From Halomonas organivorans (lineage in GTDB: Bacteria; Pseudomonadota; Gammaproteobacteria; Pseudomonadales; Halomonadaceae), in the NCBI RefSeq assembly GCF_014192055.1, contig NZ_JACHXM010000001.1:62001-126000 (forward strand): a stretch of DNA of 64,000 nt, in the 5' to 3' direction. The position numbers and the translations under genes are program-made. How positions within the stretch are numbered: position 1 is the stretch's first letter; each line of letters starts with the position of its first letter. Positions 1 through 8,509 of the stretch are shown here, piece by piece. Under the pieces are notes generated by a model. The model did not search any database and was not told the origin of the DNA. It saw only the letters and a list, made by a program, of their open reading frames with translations.

Positions 1-210
1 GGCATCGCCAATCCCATCGGCCAGATCTGGTCCGGTGCCATGATGCTCGAGCACCTGGGGCACCCCGAAGCGGGCGCGGCAATCCTGGCCGCCATCGAAT
101 CGGTGCTCGCCGAAGGCGATGCCGAGACGCTCACGCCGGATCTCAAGGGCCGCGGCACCACCGAGCGCCTGGGCCGCGCCATCGCCGAACGCATCGCCTC
201 CCGGACCTGA
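1..210 (+). CDS. C-terminal part of a tartrate/isopropylmalate-type dehydrogenase (cut by window edge)
   Basis: Only the last 69 residues are present. They read GIANPIGQIWSGAMMLEHLG and end with a TTERLG/AIAERI tail, which is the C-terminal signature of the NAD-dependent beta-decarboxylating dehydrogenases. The IANPIGQIWSGAMMLEHLG form is closer to the TtuC/YeaU tartrate-malate dehydrogenase branch than to LeuB. Family members oxidise and decarboxylate 2-hydroxyacids in the cytoplasm using NAD+ and a divalent metal. The substrate cannot be fixed from this fragment. The next gene downstream is on the other strand. Confidence 0.75.
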   Translation, partial: GIANPIGQIWSGAMMLEHLGHPEAGAAILAAIESVLAEGDAETLTPDLKGRGTTERLGRAIAERIASRT

Positions 211-277
211 AACAGAAGGCACGAACGACGATGTCCCGCGCCAGGCGGGGCATCAACGCGCATGACGCGGCTGCCGG

Positions 278-874
278 CTAGCCGGCCAGCTTCGCCGCGA
301 TGCCGGCCACGTGCTCGCCCTGGAAGCGCGCCAGCTCGAGCTCCGTATCGCTGGGCTGGCGCGAGCCGTCGCCGCCGGCGATGGTCGCGGCACCGTAGGG
401 CGAACCGCCCTTGACCTCGGAGATGTCGAACTGGGCCTCGAGGCCGTAGCCGATTGGCACGATGACCATGCCGTGGTGGGCCAGGGTCGTCCAGGCGGTG
501 AGGATGGTCGACTCGTTGCCGCCGCCGGTACCGGTGGAGGTGAAGACGCTGGCCACCTTGCCGCGCAGCGCGCCCTTGGCCCACAGGCCACCGGTCTGGT
601 CGAGGAAGGTGCGCATCTGGCCCGACATGTTGCCGAAGCGGGTCGGCGTGCCGAAGATCACCGCGTCGTAGTCGGCCAGCTCCTGAGGGCTCGCCTCCGG
701 GGTATCGAAGGTCTGACCGCCCGCCTTGGTGAAGGCCGCCGCGTCCATGGTCTCGGGCACGCGCTTGACGTCGACCTCGACGCCGGCCACCCGGCCGGCG
801 CCTTCGGCAACGGCTCGGGCCAGGGTGTCGATATGGCCGTACATGGAGTGATAGAGCACCAGTACCTTGGTCAT
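278..874 (-). CDS. wrbA: NAD(P)H:quinone oxidoreductase WrbA
   Basis: A 198-residue flavodoxin-fold protein starting [15 protein letters not shown]. The SMYGH segment is the FMN phosphate-binding loop, and the GTPTRFGNM and [15 protein letters not shown] segments are the conserved flavin and tetramer motifs of WrbA. It performs two-electron reduction of quinones in the cytoplasm and is usually linked to oxidative stress. The open frame extends 20 codons upstream, but the internal ATG has a clear AGGAGGCG ribosome site and gives the usual family length of about 198 residues. It is monocistronic here, with a methyltransferase upstream on the same strand. Confidence 0.93.
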   Translation of the reverse strand: MTKVLVLYHSMYGHIDTLARAVAEGAGRVAGVEVDVKRVPETMDAAAFTKAGGQTFDTPEASPQELADYDAVIFGTPTRFGNMSGQMRTFLDQTGGLWAKGALRGKVASVFTSTGTGGGNESTILTAWTTLAHHGMVIVPIGYGLEAQFDISEVKGGSPYGAATIAGGDGSRQPSDTELELARFQGEHVAGIAAKLAG

Positions 875-976
875 GAATCCCGCCTCCTGTCGATGGATGA
901 CGAGATTCAGTCTAGCCGCCGTCGCCCCGGGCAAAGGCGAAGCCTTTCGACGCCGGCATGCGACCCCATCGAACGG

Positions 977-1843
977 TCAGGCACGTGCCCAGGCGCCGGC
1001 GATGATCCGCATCCGATCGTCCGACAGGTTATCGAGCAGATTGCGTCCCATGGCCGCGAAATCGTCGCCGAAGATCAGCGCCGGCCCTGGCAAGGCTGCC
1101 GACGCCGAGCGCTCCTTGCCCTTCCCCTTTCCTTCCACCTTTCCCTCCACCTGCCGACGCCGCCAGGCCAGCGCCGCAGCGCTGACGTCGTCCACCTCGC
1201 GGGCGACGAATCCTGCCTCGGCAAGCCCGGCCTCCAGGGTCTCCCGATGGATCAGGTGGCTATGCGCGACCTCCCGGGCCCAGGGCACCGGCCGCGAGAG
1301 CGGCGCCGGGTTGTCCCCGGCGACCACCTCATGGAGCAGCACGCGGCCCCCGGGCACCAGCAGGCGACGCCACTCGGCAAGCACCGTCGCCGGATCGGGC
1401 ATGTTCATCAGGGCATGCTGGCACCAGACCACATCCACGCTCGCCGCCGGCAGCGGCAGCCGAGCGGCATCCGCACACAGGAAGCGGGCCCGATCCGCCA
1501 GACCGGTGGCCTGGCTCAACCACTCGGCCACCGCGACGAAGGCCGCGGTGATGTCCACGCCCAGCGCCTCGGCGCCAAACTCGTGGGCCAGCAGCCGGCT
1601 GGCACCGCCGGTGCCGCAGCCGACGTCCAGCACTCGCTGTCCGGCGGCGACGGCACCGCGCCGTGCCAGGTCGCGACTGGCCCGGCGCCCGCCCAGGTGC
1701 AGCTGGTCGATGCCGGCAACCTCGTCCGGAGAAAGCCGCTCCGGGTCCCGGCCAGCGGCCCGGAACGCCGCCCGAAGCCGGGCGGTCAGCGGCTCGCCGT
1801 CCTGCCGGGCGAGGGCATCGTAGTGGGCATCGAGCTGCGGCAT
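977..1843 (-). CDS. Class I SAM-dependent methyltransferase
   Basis: A 288-residue protein with a Rossmann methyltransferase core. Motif I is VLDVGCGTGGASRLL, near residue 90. An acidic motif II ends in LGVDI, and an acidic/aromatic motif IV reads VWCQHALMNMPD. The order of motifs and the helical N-terminus (DQLHLGGR) resemble small-molecule N- or C-methyltransferases of the sarcosine/tocopherol type, but the substrate is unknown. The longer frame upstream lacks family similarity, so the start at MPQLDAHYD was chosen. It is transcribed divergently from the lipocalin gene, with about 100 bases between the starts. Confidence 0.75.
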   Translation of the reverse strand: MPQLDAHYDALARQDGEPLTARLRAAFRAAGRDPERLSPDEVAGIDQLHLGGRRASRDLARRGAVAAGQRVLDVGCGTGGASRLLAHEFGAEALGVDITAAFVAVAEWLSQATGLADRARFLCADAARLPLPAASVDVVWCQHALMNMPDPATVLAEWRRLLVPGGRVLLHEVVAGDNPAPLSRPVPWAREVAHSHLIHRETLEAGLAEAGFVAREVDDVSAAALAWRRRQVEGKVEGKGKGKERSASAALPGPALIFGDDFAAMGRNLLDNLSDDRMRIIAGAWARA

Positions 1844-1946
1844 GCTATCCCTCGCGGGGCTCTCCTTGAATATCCAGGCGTTCCAGCCTAGCGACTTTCC
1901 GGCCGCCCCCCTATCCTGCCATGGTCGCCCCGACACGGAGGTCACG

Positions 1947-2528
1947 ATGCCACGCACCCTGCTTTCCCTGGCCCTGCTCGCCCTGGGCCTGTCCGCCTGT
2001 ACCGGCATTCCCGAGGGCACCCGAGCCGTCGATGGCTTCGATGCCGAGCGCTACCTGGGCCGCTGGTACGAGATCGCGCGTCTCGATCATTCCTTCGAGG
2101 AGGGCTTGGACTGCGTGACTGCCGACTATGCCCGACGCGACGACGGCGGCATTCGAGTGATCAATCGCGGCGTCGACCTCGACGCCGGCGAGGTCGACGT
2201 CGCCGAGGGTCGGGCCTATCCACTCGACGATCCGCGCCTCGGTCGCCTCAAGGTCAGCTTCTTCGGTCCCTTCTATGCCGGCTACAACGTGCTGGTACTG
2301 GCCGACGACTATGAGTGGGCGCTAGTGTCAGGCCCGGACCGCGACTATCTGTGGATCCTCTCGCGCCACCCCGAACTCGCTCCGGACACCTACCGCGCGC
2401 TGGTCGACCGCGCCGCGGCGCTGGACTTCCCGGTCGACGAGCTGATCGAGGTGGCGCAGGGCGAAGCCTGCACGCCCTGGCGTCGCAACGGCTCGGCGGG
2501 GCCACTCGACGCGCCGAGCGAGCGTTGA
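1947..2528 (+). CDS. blc: Outer-membrane lipoprotein lipocalin (Blc type)
   Basis: A 193-residue precursor with a lipoprotein signal ending in the lipobox LSAC, so the mature protein starts at Cys18. The lipocalin signature GRWYEIARLDHSFEEGL follows shortly after. Later segments (LKVSFFGPFYAGYNVL, DYEWALVSGPDRDYLWILSR) are the strands typical of bacterial Blc. Family members bind lysophospholipids or fatty acids and sit in the outer membrane, often under membrane stress. The ATG used has a GGAGG site (CACGGAGGTCACG). It stands alone, and a small promoter region with repeated palindromic sequence separates it from the next gene. Confidence 0.9.
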   Translation: MPRTLLSLALLALGLSACTGIPEGTRAVDGFDAERYLGRWYEIARLDHSFEEGLDCVTADYARRDDGGIRVINRGVDLDAGEVDVAEGRAYPLDDPRLGRLKVSFFGPFYAGYNVLVLADDYEWALVSGPDRDYLWILSRHPELAPDTYRALVDRAAALDFPVDELIEVAQGEACTPWRRNGSAGPLDAPSER

Positions 2529-2557
2529 GCAACCCCAGAGACATGAAAGAATGTACA

Positions 2558-2585
2558 ACATACGTATGTCGTAGTTACACATACG
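2558..2585. promoter_or_regulatory. Candidate operator: 12-bp palindrome plus repeated half-site
   Basis: ACATACGTATGT at 2558-2569 is a perfect 12-base palindrome. Its half ACATACG recurs in the same orientation at 2579-2585, exactly 21 bases (two helical turns) downstream. The stretch is AT-rich in an otherwise GC-rich window and lies just upstream of the exported SMP-30-like gene. This arrangement is typical of a dimeric repressor bound on one DNA face. The regulator is not identifiable here. Confidence 0.45.
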
Positions 2586-2651
2586 CATTGTTCACGTCAT
2601 CCTCATGCACGCACTCCCGAACAACAAACGTGCATTCACATGAGGTGACAT

Positions 2652-3671
2652 ATGACGATAGGACGCCGTCAATTCCTGGCCGGGACCGCCGCCCTGACCG
2701 CCGCGGCGAGCTCGCCCTCACTGTTCGCTCGCGCCGAGGCGCCCGCGCGTTATCCCAACGACTGCTGGCAAGTGCTCGACGAGCGCTTCGAGCGCTACAT
2801 GCTGTTCAACTCGCCGCTGCAGCGGATCTGGAGCGGCGGACTCTGGCTCGAGGGGCCGGCCTGGAACGCCGTGGGTCGCTACGCGGTGTTCAGCGACATT
2901 CCCCGCGCCCGCCAGATGCGCTGGGACGAGGCCAGCAACACGGTCAGCGTGCTGCGTCACGAGGTCGGCCACTCCAATGGCAACGCCTTCGACGACCGCG
3001 GACGGCTGGTCGCCTGCGAGCACTCACCCGCCCGGGTGGTGCGCTACGAGTGGGACGGCAGCGTGAGCGTGCTGGCCGACGGCTGGCAGGGCAAGCGCCT
3101 CAACGCGCCCAACGACCTGGTCACCCTGCCCGGCGGCGGTATCATCTTCACCGACCCCGGCTACGGCGCCCACGTGGATTACGAGGGCCATCGGCGCGAG
3201 CTGGAAATCGAGCCGGCGGTCTATTACGTCGACGACACCCTCGACGAGCCGCTGCGCTTGACCACCGCGCCCTACAAGCCGAACGGCATCGCCCTGAGCC
3301 CCGACCGGCGCACGCTCTACGTGACCGACACCGCACCGTCCCACTATCCCGATCAGCCCCCCGCCATCTTCCGCTTCACGCTCTCGGGGGACGGCAAGCA
3401 GGTCTCGGAGGGTACTCGCCTGGTGGAAGGCCAGGGCGAAGGCTACGACGGCATGGCCGTGGACGAGGACGGCAACCTCTGGGTGGGCACCTCGGGCGGA
3501 GAGGGCAAGGATGGCGTCAGCATCTTCACCGCCGAGGGCGAGCGCCTCGGCCGCATCCTGCTACCCGAGGTGTGCGCCAACGTGTGCTTCACCGGCGAGG
3601 ACCGCAATCGGCTGCTGATGACCGCCAGCCGCTCCATCTACACCCTTTACACCGGGGCCCGCGGCGCCTGA
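2652..3671 (+). CDS. Tat-exported SMP-30/gluconolactonase-family protein
   Basis: A 339-residue precursor with a twin-arginine signal (GRRQFLAGTAAL, residues 4-15) and an alanine-rich hydrophobic core. It is therefore predicted to fold in the cytoplasm and be exported. The mature part is a six-bladed propeller of the SMP-30/gluconolactonase/LRE-like group: LEGPAWN, HSNGNAFDDRGRLVACEH, LNAPNDLV, TDPGYG, KPNGIALSPDRRTLYVTDT and DGMAVDEDGNLWVGTS supply the usual metal-binding Glu, Asn and Asp. The likely activity is hydrolysis of a sugar lactone or similar ester in the periplasm, with unknown substrate. No partner gene is adjacent on the same strand within an operon distance. Confidence 0.85.
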   Translation: MTIGRRQFLAGTAALTAAASSPSLFARAEAPARYPNDCWQVLDERFERYMLFNSPLQRIWSGGLWLEGPAWNAVGRYAVFSDIPRARQMRWDEASNTVSVLRHEVGHSNGNAFDDRGRLVACEHSPARVVRYEWDGSVSVLADGWQGKRLNAPNDLVTLPGGGIIFTDPGYGAHVDYEGHRRELEIEPAVYYVDDTLDEPLRLTTAPYKPNGIALSPDRRTLYVTDTAPSHYPDQPPAIFRFTLSGDGKQVSEGTRLVEGQGEGYDGMAVDEDGNLWVGTSGGEGKDGVSIFTAEGERLGRILLPEVCANVCFTGEDRNRLLMTASRSIYTLYTGARGA

Positions 3672-3720
3672 TCGCAGAACGCCCCGCCCCGGCGCGCGAT
3701 GGCGACGCGCCACCCCGCGA

Positions 3721-3743
3721 CGCCCGGCCCCCATGGCCGGGCG
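3721..3743 (+). terminator. Hairpin after the SMP-30-like gene
   Basis: CGCCCGGCC and GGCCGGGCG form a perfect 9-base stem around the loop CCCAT, about 50 bases after the stop codon. The T-rich stretch (CTTTTC) comes only about 20 bases later, so this is a weak intrinsic terminator candidate. Confidence 0.35.
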
Positions 3744-3917
3744 CCGGCGTATCCTTCCGGCTTTTCACACACGCACCGGCCATTTTCATTAAATCGACAG
3801 GATCCCTTGAGCCGGCCTCGGGCAGGGCCGAAGGTAGGCCGCATCCTGAAAAAAGCCACAACACGAGGATCCCCATGCTGCCCCCGACCCGCCATCGCCG
3901 TTGCCGAGGTGAGCGCC

Positions 3918-4913
3918 ATGCTCAGTGAATGGCTGGAAGCCAGTCTCGACGGCCGGTCTCCCGACGCGAAGGAAGGCGCTCTGGCCGGAGGACGCTACCG
4001 CATCGAGGGTGCCGGCCTGCTGGAACTCACGCCCGCGGCATCGTCGGCGACGGCACCGGCGCTGATTCTTTCGGCAGGGATCCACGGCAACGAGACCGCC
4101 CCCATCGAGCTGCTCGGGGAACTCCTGGCTCGCCTGGAGGCCGGCCTGCTGCGGCTGGCCACCCCGACGCTGGTGATCCTCGGTAACCTCGAGGCCATCC
4201 GCGCCGGTACCCGCTACGTCGACACCAATCTCAACCGGCTGTTTCGTCGCGGCCTCGACGCCGCTGGCATGGAGCCGGATCGTGCGCGAGCGCTGATGTC
4301 CGCGGTGGATGCCTTCTACGCGCACCATGCGGATCGCCCCCGGCTGCACTATGACCTGCACACCGCGATCCGCGACAGCCAGTACCCACGCTTCGCGGTC
4401 GATCCCTACGCCGAAACGGTCACCCCGGCGACGCAATGGCGCTGGCTGGCCGGCGCCGACATCCAGGCGGTCCTGCACCAACATGCCCACAGCTGGACCT
4501 TCTCCCACTATTCGAAGCACTATCACGACGCCGCGGCCTTCACCCTGGAGCTGGGCCGCGCCCTGCCCTTCGGCGATAACGATCTCGCGCCTCTGGCGCC
4601 CATGGCCCGGCTGCTCGAGGCACTGGTCGAGGACCGCCCGCCGGCCAGCCGATCCGCCGAGACCTTGGCCTTCTTCCGCGTCGAACACGAGCTCAGGCGC
4701 CACGCCGAGGACTTCAGGCTGTGCTTCCCCGACGACACGCCCAACTTCACCGAGTTCGCCCCCGGCACCCGCCTGGCCGAGGACGCCATCGACGGCCCCA
4801 TCACGGTCGGCGAGCGCCCCCTGCGGGTGGTCTTCCCCAATGCCGCGGTGGAGATAGGCGCCCGCGCGGCCCTGCTGGTCAGCGCCGCGACACCGCCGGA
4901 CGACGGCACCTGA
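3918..4913 (+). CDS. astE: Succinylglutamate desuccinylase AstE
   Basis: A 331-residue zinc hydrolase of the AstE/AspA family. The zinc ligands appear as GIHGNETAPIE (His56, Glu59) and YDLHTAIR (His148), and the catalytic glutamate as FTLELGRALPFG (Glu211). It catalyses the last step of the arginine succinyltransferase pathway, succinylglutamate to succinate plus glutamate. The frame is open far upstream, but the ATG preceded by GAGGTGAGCGCC gives the usual length and N-terminus. The other ast genes are not in this window. The arginine/histidine-type importer immediately downstream on the same strand (270 bases away) fits a joint role in basic amino acid use. Confidence 0.92.
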   Translation: MLSEWLEASLDGRSPDAKEGALAGGRYRIEGAGLLELTPAASSATAPALILSAGIHGNETAPIELLGELLARLEAGLLRLATPTLVILGNLEAIRAGTRYVDTNLNRLFRRGLDAAGMEPDRARALMSAVDAFYAHHADRPRLHYDLHTAIRDSQYPRFAVDPYAETVTPATQWRWLAGADIQAVLHQHAHSWTFSHYSKHYHDAAAFTLELGRALPFGDNDLAPLAPMARLLEALVEDRPPASRSAETLAFFRVEHELRRHAEDFRLCFPDDTPNFTEFAPGTRLAEDAIDGPITVGERPLRVVFPNAAVEIGARAALLVSAATPPDDGT

Positions 4914-5183
4914 TCATCACGCAGGCCCGGTCGATAGGCTCAACAACAACAATCCCAACACCCCGGAAAGCATTCATGACACTCTTTTCACACCACTTAG
5001 ACCAAGGTCGAATGACCGTCTGGACAAGGCGACCTGCCGAAGCTCGTCGAGGCTGGTAGAATCGCCCCCTTTTTCACGCCGGACCGTCACCATCGGTCTT
5101 CGGGGCTTCGCCCGACACGCCGCGCCACTCGCGCGCCGTGTCGGACGCAGCCCGGGTGAACCCTGCGAACTGGAGCCTTTTCC

Positions 5184-5954
5184 ATGGCCGACACCCCGAT
5201 CCCGCTGGAAGTGCGCAACATCAAGAAACGCTTCGGCGACACCGAAGTCCTCAAGGGACTCTCCCTGCAGGCCCACAAGGGTGACGTCATCACCCTGATC
5301 GGCGCCTCCGGCTCCGGGAAGAGCACCTTCCTGCGCTGCATGAACCTGCTGGAACAGCCCAACGAGGGCGAGCTGATCGTCCACGGCGAGCCGATTCGCT
5401 TCAAGGAGACCAAGCACGGCCGCGAGCCGGCCGACTGGAAGCAGGTCGTGGCCATGCGCGCCAAGCTGTCCATGGTCTTCCAGAGCTTCAACCTGTGGGC
5501 CCACATGACGCTGCTGGAAAACGTCATCGAGGCGCCGGTCCACGTGCTCGGCAAGTCGAAGCAGGAAGCCACCGCCCATGCCCGCCAGCTGCTCGAACGG
5601 GTCGGCCTGGGCGAGCGCGCCGACTACTACCCCGCCCAGCTGTCCGGCGGCCAGCAGCAGCGCGGCGCCATCGCCCGGGCGCTGGCCATGGACCCGGAGG
5701 TGATGCTGTTCGACGAGCCCACCTCGGCACTCGACCCGGAGCTGGTCGGCGACGTGCTCAAGGTGATGCGCGACCTGGCCGAGGAGGGGCGTACCATGAT
5801 CGTGGTCACCCACGAGATGGCCTTCGCCCGCGACGTTTCCACCCAGGTCATCTACCTGCACCAGGGACAGGTCGAGGAAGCCGGGCCGCCCGAGCAGGTG
5901 CTGGGTAACCCGCGTTCCGAGCGACTCAAGCAGTTCCTGGCTCCCAAGCACTGA
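5184..5954 (+). CDS. aotP: ABC importer ATP-binding subunit for basic amino acids (AotP/HisP type)
   Basis: A 256-residue ATPase: Walker [10 protein letters not shown] (about residues 38-46), Q-loop [17 protein letters not shown], signature LSGGQQQR, Walker [18 protein letters not shown] and H-switch VTHEM. The [22 protein letters not shown] stretch and the long insertion after Walker A are characteristic of the histidine/arginine/ornithine group. It powers import on the inner face of the membrane with the two permeases that follow 23 bases downstream. With astE upstream, arginine or ornithine is the most likely substrate. This is an inference, because histidine or lysine cannot be excluded. 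Confidence 0.9.
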   Translation: MADTPIPLEVRNIKKRFGDTEVLKGLSLQAHKGDVITLIGASGSGKSTFLRCMNLLEQPNEGELIVHGEPIRFKETKHGREPADWKQVVAMRAKLSMVFQSFNLWAHMTLLENVIEAPVHVLGKSKQEATAHARQLLERVGLGERADYYPAQLSGGQQQRGAIARALAMDPEVMLFDEPTSALDPELVGDVLKVMRDLAEEGRTMIVVTHEMAFARDVSTQVIYLHQGQVEEAGPPEQVLGNPRSERLKQFLAPKH

Positions 5955-5977
5955 GGCGCCCGCACGAGGAGATCTCC

Positions 5978-6682
5978 ATGATCGATCTGCACGGCTACGG
6001 CCCGCGCCTGTTCGAAGGCGCCCTGATCACCGTCGAACTGGCGGTGCTGTCGCTGCTCCTGGCCGTCGTGCTGGGGCTCGCCACCGCCACCGCCAAGATG
6101 TCGCGCCACTGGTGGCTGCATCGGCTCGGCACCCTCTATACCACCCTGATCCGCGGCGTGCCGGACCTGGTGCTGATGATGCTGCTGTTCTTCGGCGGTC
6201 AGATCGGCATCAACATGTTCACCGACTGGCTCTACTACCAGTTCGACGTGGACATCTTCATCAACGTCAACGAGTTCGTCGCCGGGGTGGGCACCATCGG
6301 CCTGATCTTCGGCGCCTACATGGGCGAGACCTTCCGCGGCGCCTTCCTGGCCGTGGACAGCGGCCAGATCGAGGCCGGGCGCGCCTACGGCATGAGCCAC
6401 TGGCTGGTATTTCGTCGCATCCGCTTCCCGCAGATGATGCGCCACGCCCTGCCAGGTTTGTCCAACAACTGGATGGTGCTGCTCAAGACCACCGCCCTGG
6501 TGTCGGTGATCGGGCTGTCCGACATGGTTCGCGTCGCCGCAGAGGCCTCGAAGGCAACCCGCGAGCCCTTCACCTTCATGATCATCGTCGCGGTCATCTA
6601 CCTGCTGATCGCCAGCGTCTCCGAGTGGGGCTTCGCGCGGCTGCAGAAACGCTATGACATCGGCTACGGGGAGGCAGACTGA
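5978..6682 (+). CDS. aotQ: ABC importer permease (AotQ/HisQ type)
   Basis: A 234-residue inner-membrane protein with about five hydrophobic segments. The cytoplasmic coupling motif EAGRAYGMSHWLVFRRIRFPQ is the EAA loop that contacts the ATPase. The TLIRGVPDLVLMMLLFFGGQ segment is typical of HisQ/ArtQ-like permeases. An AGGAGATCTCC ribosome site precedes the ATG. Its stop codon overlaps the next start (TGATG), indicating translational coupling with the second permease. Confidence 0.9.
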   Translation: MIDLHGYGPRLFEGALITVELAVLSLLLAVVLGLATATAKMSRHWWLHRLGTLYTTLIRGVPDLVLMMLLFFGGQIGINMFTDWLYYQFDVDIFINVNEFVAGVGTIGLIFGAYMGETFRGAFLAVDSGQIEAGRAYGMSHWLVFRRIRFPQMMRHALPGLSNNWMVLLKTTALVSVIGLSDMVRVAAEASKATREPFTFMIIVAVIYLLIASVSEWGFARLQKRYDIGYGEAD

Positions 6683-7413
6683 TGGACGCCCTGATGAACT
6701 GGCTCGAGGCCCAACTGGCCGACAACAGCATCTTCACCCTGCAGACGCTCTCCTACTACGGCGACGGCCTGGTCACCACCGTCCAGCTGGTGTTCATGTC
6801 GCTGATCATCGGCCTGGTGATGGCGATTCCCCTGGCCATCGGTCGCGGCTCCAAGAAGGCCTGGATCCGGCTGCCGATCTTCTTCTACTGCTACGTGTTC
6901 CGCGGCACGCCGCTGCTGGTGCAGCTCTACCTGATCTACTACGGGGTGGTGTTCATCGAGGGCATCCAGGACACCTGGCTGTGGGTGATCCTCGAGAAGC
7001 CTTTCGTGCCGGCGTTGATCGCCTTCACCCTCAACACCGGGGCCTACACCACCGAGATCTTCCGTGGCGCCATCAAGTCCACGCCAAGGGGCGAGATCGA
7101 GGCGGCCCGCGCCTACGGCATGTCCTGGGGCCTCATGCTGCGGCGCATCGTGCTGCCCAGCGCCTTCCGACGCGCGCTGCCGGCCTACGGCAACGAGGTG
7201 ATCTTCATGCTCCATGCCAGCGCCATCGCCAGCGTGGTGACCATCATGGACCTCACCGGCGCGGCGCGCTTCGTCTATGCACGCTTCTACGCGCCCTTCG
7301 ACGCCTTTCTGTTCGTGGCGGCGATCTACCTGTGCCTGACCTTCTCGATCATCTACTTCTTCCGCCACCTGGAGAAGCGGCTGCTCGCCCACCTCAAGCC
7401 GGCCAGCGGCTGA
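6682..7413 (+). CDS. aotM: ABC importer permease (AotM/HisM type)
   Basis: A 243-residue inner-membrane permease forming the heterodimer with the preceding AotQ-like subunit. FRGTPLLVQLYLIYYG and the EAA-loop sequence EIEAARAYGMSWGLMLRRIVLPS are diagnostic of the His/Arg/Orn family. It shares one base with the stop of aotQ. The substrate-binding protein follows after 140 bases, far enough to allow a separate or stronger expression signal for that component. Confidence 0.9.
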   Translation: MDALMNWLEAQLADNSIFTLQTLSYYGDGLVTTVQLVFMSLIIGLVMAIPLAIGRGSKKAWIRLPIFFYCYVFRGTPLLVQLYLIYYGVVFIEGIQDTWLWVILEKPFVPALIAFTLNTGAYTTEIFRGAIKSTPRGEIEAARAYGMSWGLMLRRIVLPSAFRRALPAYGNEVIFMLHASAIASVVTIMDLTGAARFVYARFYAPFDAFLFVAAIYLCLTFSIIYFFRHLEKRLLAHLKPASG

Positions 7414-7553
7414 GGCCAGCGTCAAACAAGCGTTGGGAACCGACGTTCGTTCCCGATCTTTCGGCCCGTCCGACCTTCCGCTAAGGTGGGCGGGTCACCA
7501 TCCCAGAGTCGCCGCCCACAAGGTGGACCATCAACAACAAGGGGAATCCCTCA

Positions 7554-8321
7554 ATGAAGATTCAGAAGATCCTGAGCCTCGGCGTGCTGAGCGCCGCCAT
7601 GATCGCCGGCGTCGCCAACGCCGAGGTGCGCGACATCCGCATCGGCGTCGACGTGCCCTACGAGCCGATGGAGTACCGCACGCCCGAGGGCGAGTTGACC
7701 GGCTTCGACATCGAGCTGGGCAACGCCCTGTGCGCCGAGATCGGCATCCAGTGCGAGTGGGTCGTCCAGGGCTGGGACGGCATCATTCCGGGGCTGCAGG
7801 CGCGCAAGTACGACGCCATCATGTCCTCGATGACCATCAACGAGCAGCGCCGTGAACAGGTGCTGTTCTCCGACCCCTACATCACGCCGCCCTCCGCCTG
7901 GTTCGCGCCGGCGGACAGCGAGATCACCACCCCCGACGCCGAGTCCCTGGAAGGCAAGTCCATCGGCGTTCAGCGCGGCACCCTGCAGGACAACTACGTC
8001 ACCGACCTGTACGGCGACGTGGCCGACGTGAACCGCTACGCCACCGCCGACGACATGGTGCTGGACATGGACGCCGGCCGCCTCGACATCGTCTTCCTCG
8101 ACTTCCCGATCGGCAAGTCCACCCTGCTCGACAGCGAGGCCGGCAACTACAAGACCGTCGGCGAGAAGATCAGCGAGCCGGTGAAATACTTCGGCGAAGG
8201 CTTCGGCATCGCCTTCCGCCAGCGCGATGAGGAGCTGGCACAGGCCTTCAACGAGGCCCTGGCAACCCTCAAGGACAACGGCACCTACGAGGAGATCGAA
8301 ACCAAGTACTTTGGTGAATAA
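7554..8321 (+). CDS. aotJ: Periplasmic basic amino acid-binding protein (AotJ/HisJ type)
   Basis: A 255-residue precursor with a 23-residue signal peptide ending in VANA. The mature type-2 periplasmic binding fold shows VDVPYEPMEYRTPEGELTGFDIELGNALC, GWDGIIPGLQARKYDAIMSSMTIN and a C-terminal DNGTYEEIETKYFG. These are signatures of the lysine/arginine/ornithine and histidine receptors. It delivers ligand to the AotQM-P complex encoded just upstream. A GGGGAAT ribosome site precedes the ATG. A 16-base duplication spans its stop codon (see repeat). The exact ligand needs experiment. Confidence 0.9.
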   Translation: MKIQKILSLGVLSAAMIAGVANAEVRDIRIGVDVPYEPMEYRTPEGELTGFDIELGNALCAEIGIQCEWVVQGWDGIIPGLQARKYDAIMSSMTINEQRREQVLFSDPYITPPSAWFAPADSEITTPDAESLEGKSIGVQRGTLQDNYVTDLYGDVADVNRYATADDMVLDMDAGRLDIVFLDFPIGKSTLLDSEAGNYKTVGEKISEPVKYFGEGFGIAFRQRDEELAQAFNEALATLKDNGTYEEIETKYFGE

Positions 8322-8339
8322 GGGCGTTGGTGAATAAGG
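8311..8339. repeat. Tandem duplication spanning the aotJ stop codon
   Basis: TTGGTGAATAAGG occurs at 8311-8323 and again at 8327-8339 (period 16). The last codons and stop of the binding-protein gene are therefore repeated just downstream. It looks like a recent slippage duplication and has no effect on the protein end. Confidence 0.7.
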
Positions 8340-8377
8340 CCTTCATCAACTCAGATGGAGGCATCTGAACTCCATCA

Positions 8378-8409
8378 CATTGCGGCTTCTGTCTTCAGGG
8401 GCCGCAATG
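8378..8409. terminator. Hairpin between convergent genes
   Basis: CATTGCGGC (8378-8386) and GCCGCAATG (8401-8409) form a 9-base stem with a 14-base loop. It lies between the end of the ABC operon and the end of the opposing regulator gene. No clear T tract follows on the plus strand, so only a weak terminator role is proposed. Confidence 0.35.
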
Positions 8410-8509
8410 CTCAGCGCCAAAGACGCTGCATGGCACTTCACGAACGCTGCCCATGTCTTCGACAGGCCGCCTCATACTTCTCACCATGACAACAGATGCG
8501 CCATGCACC

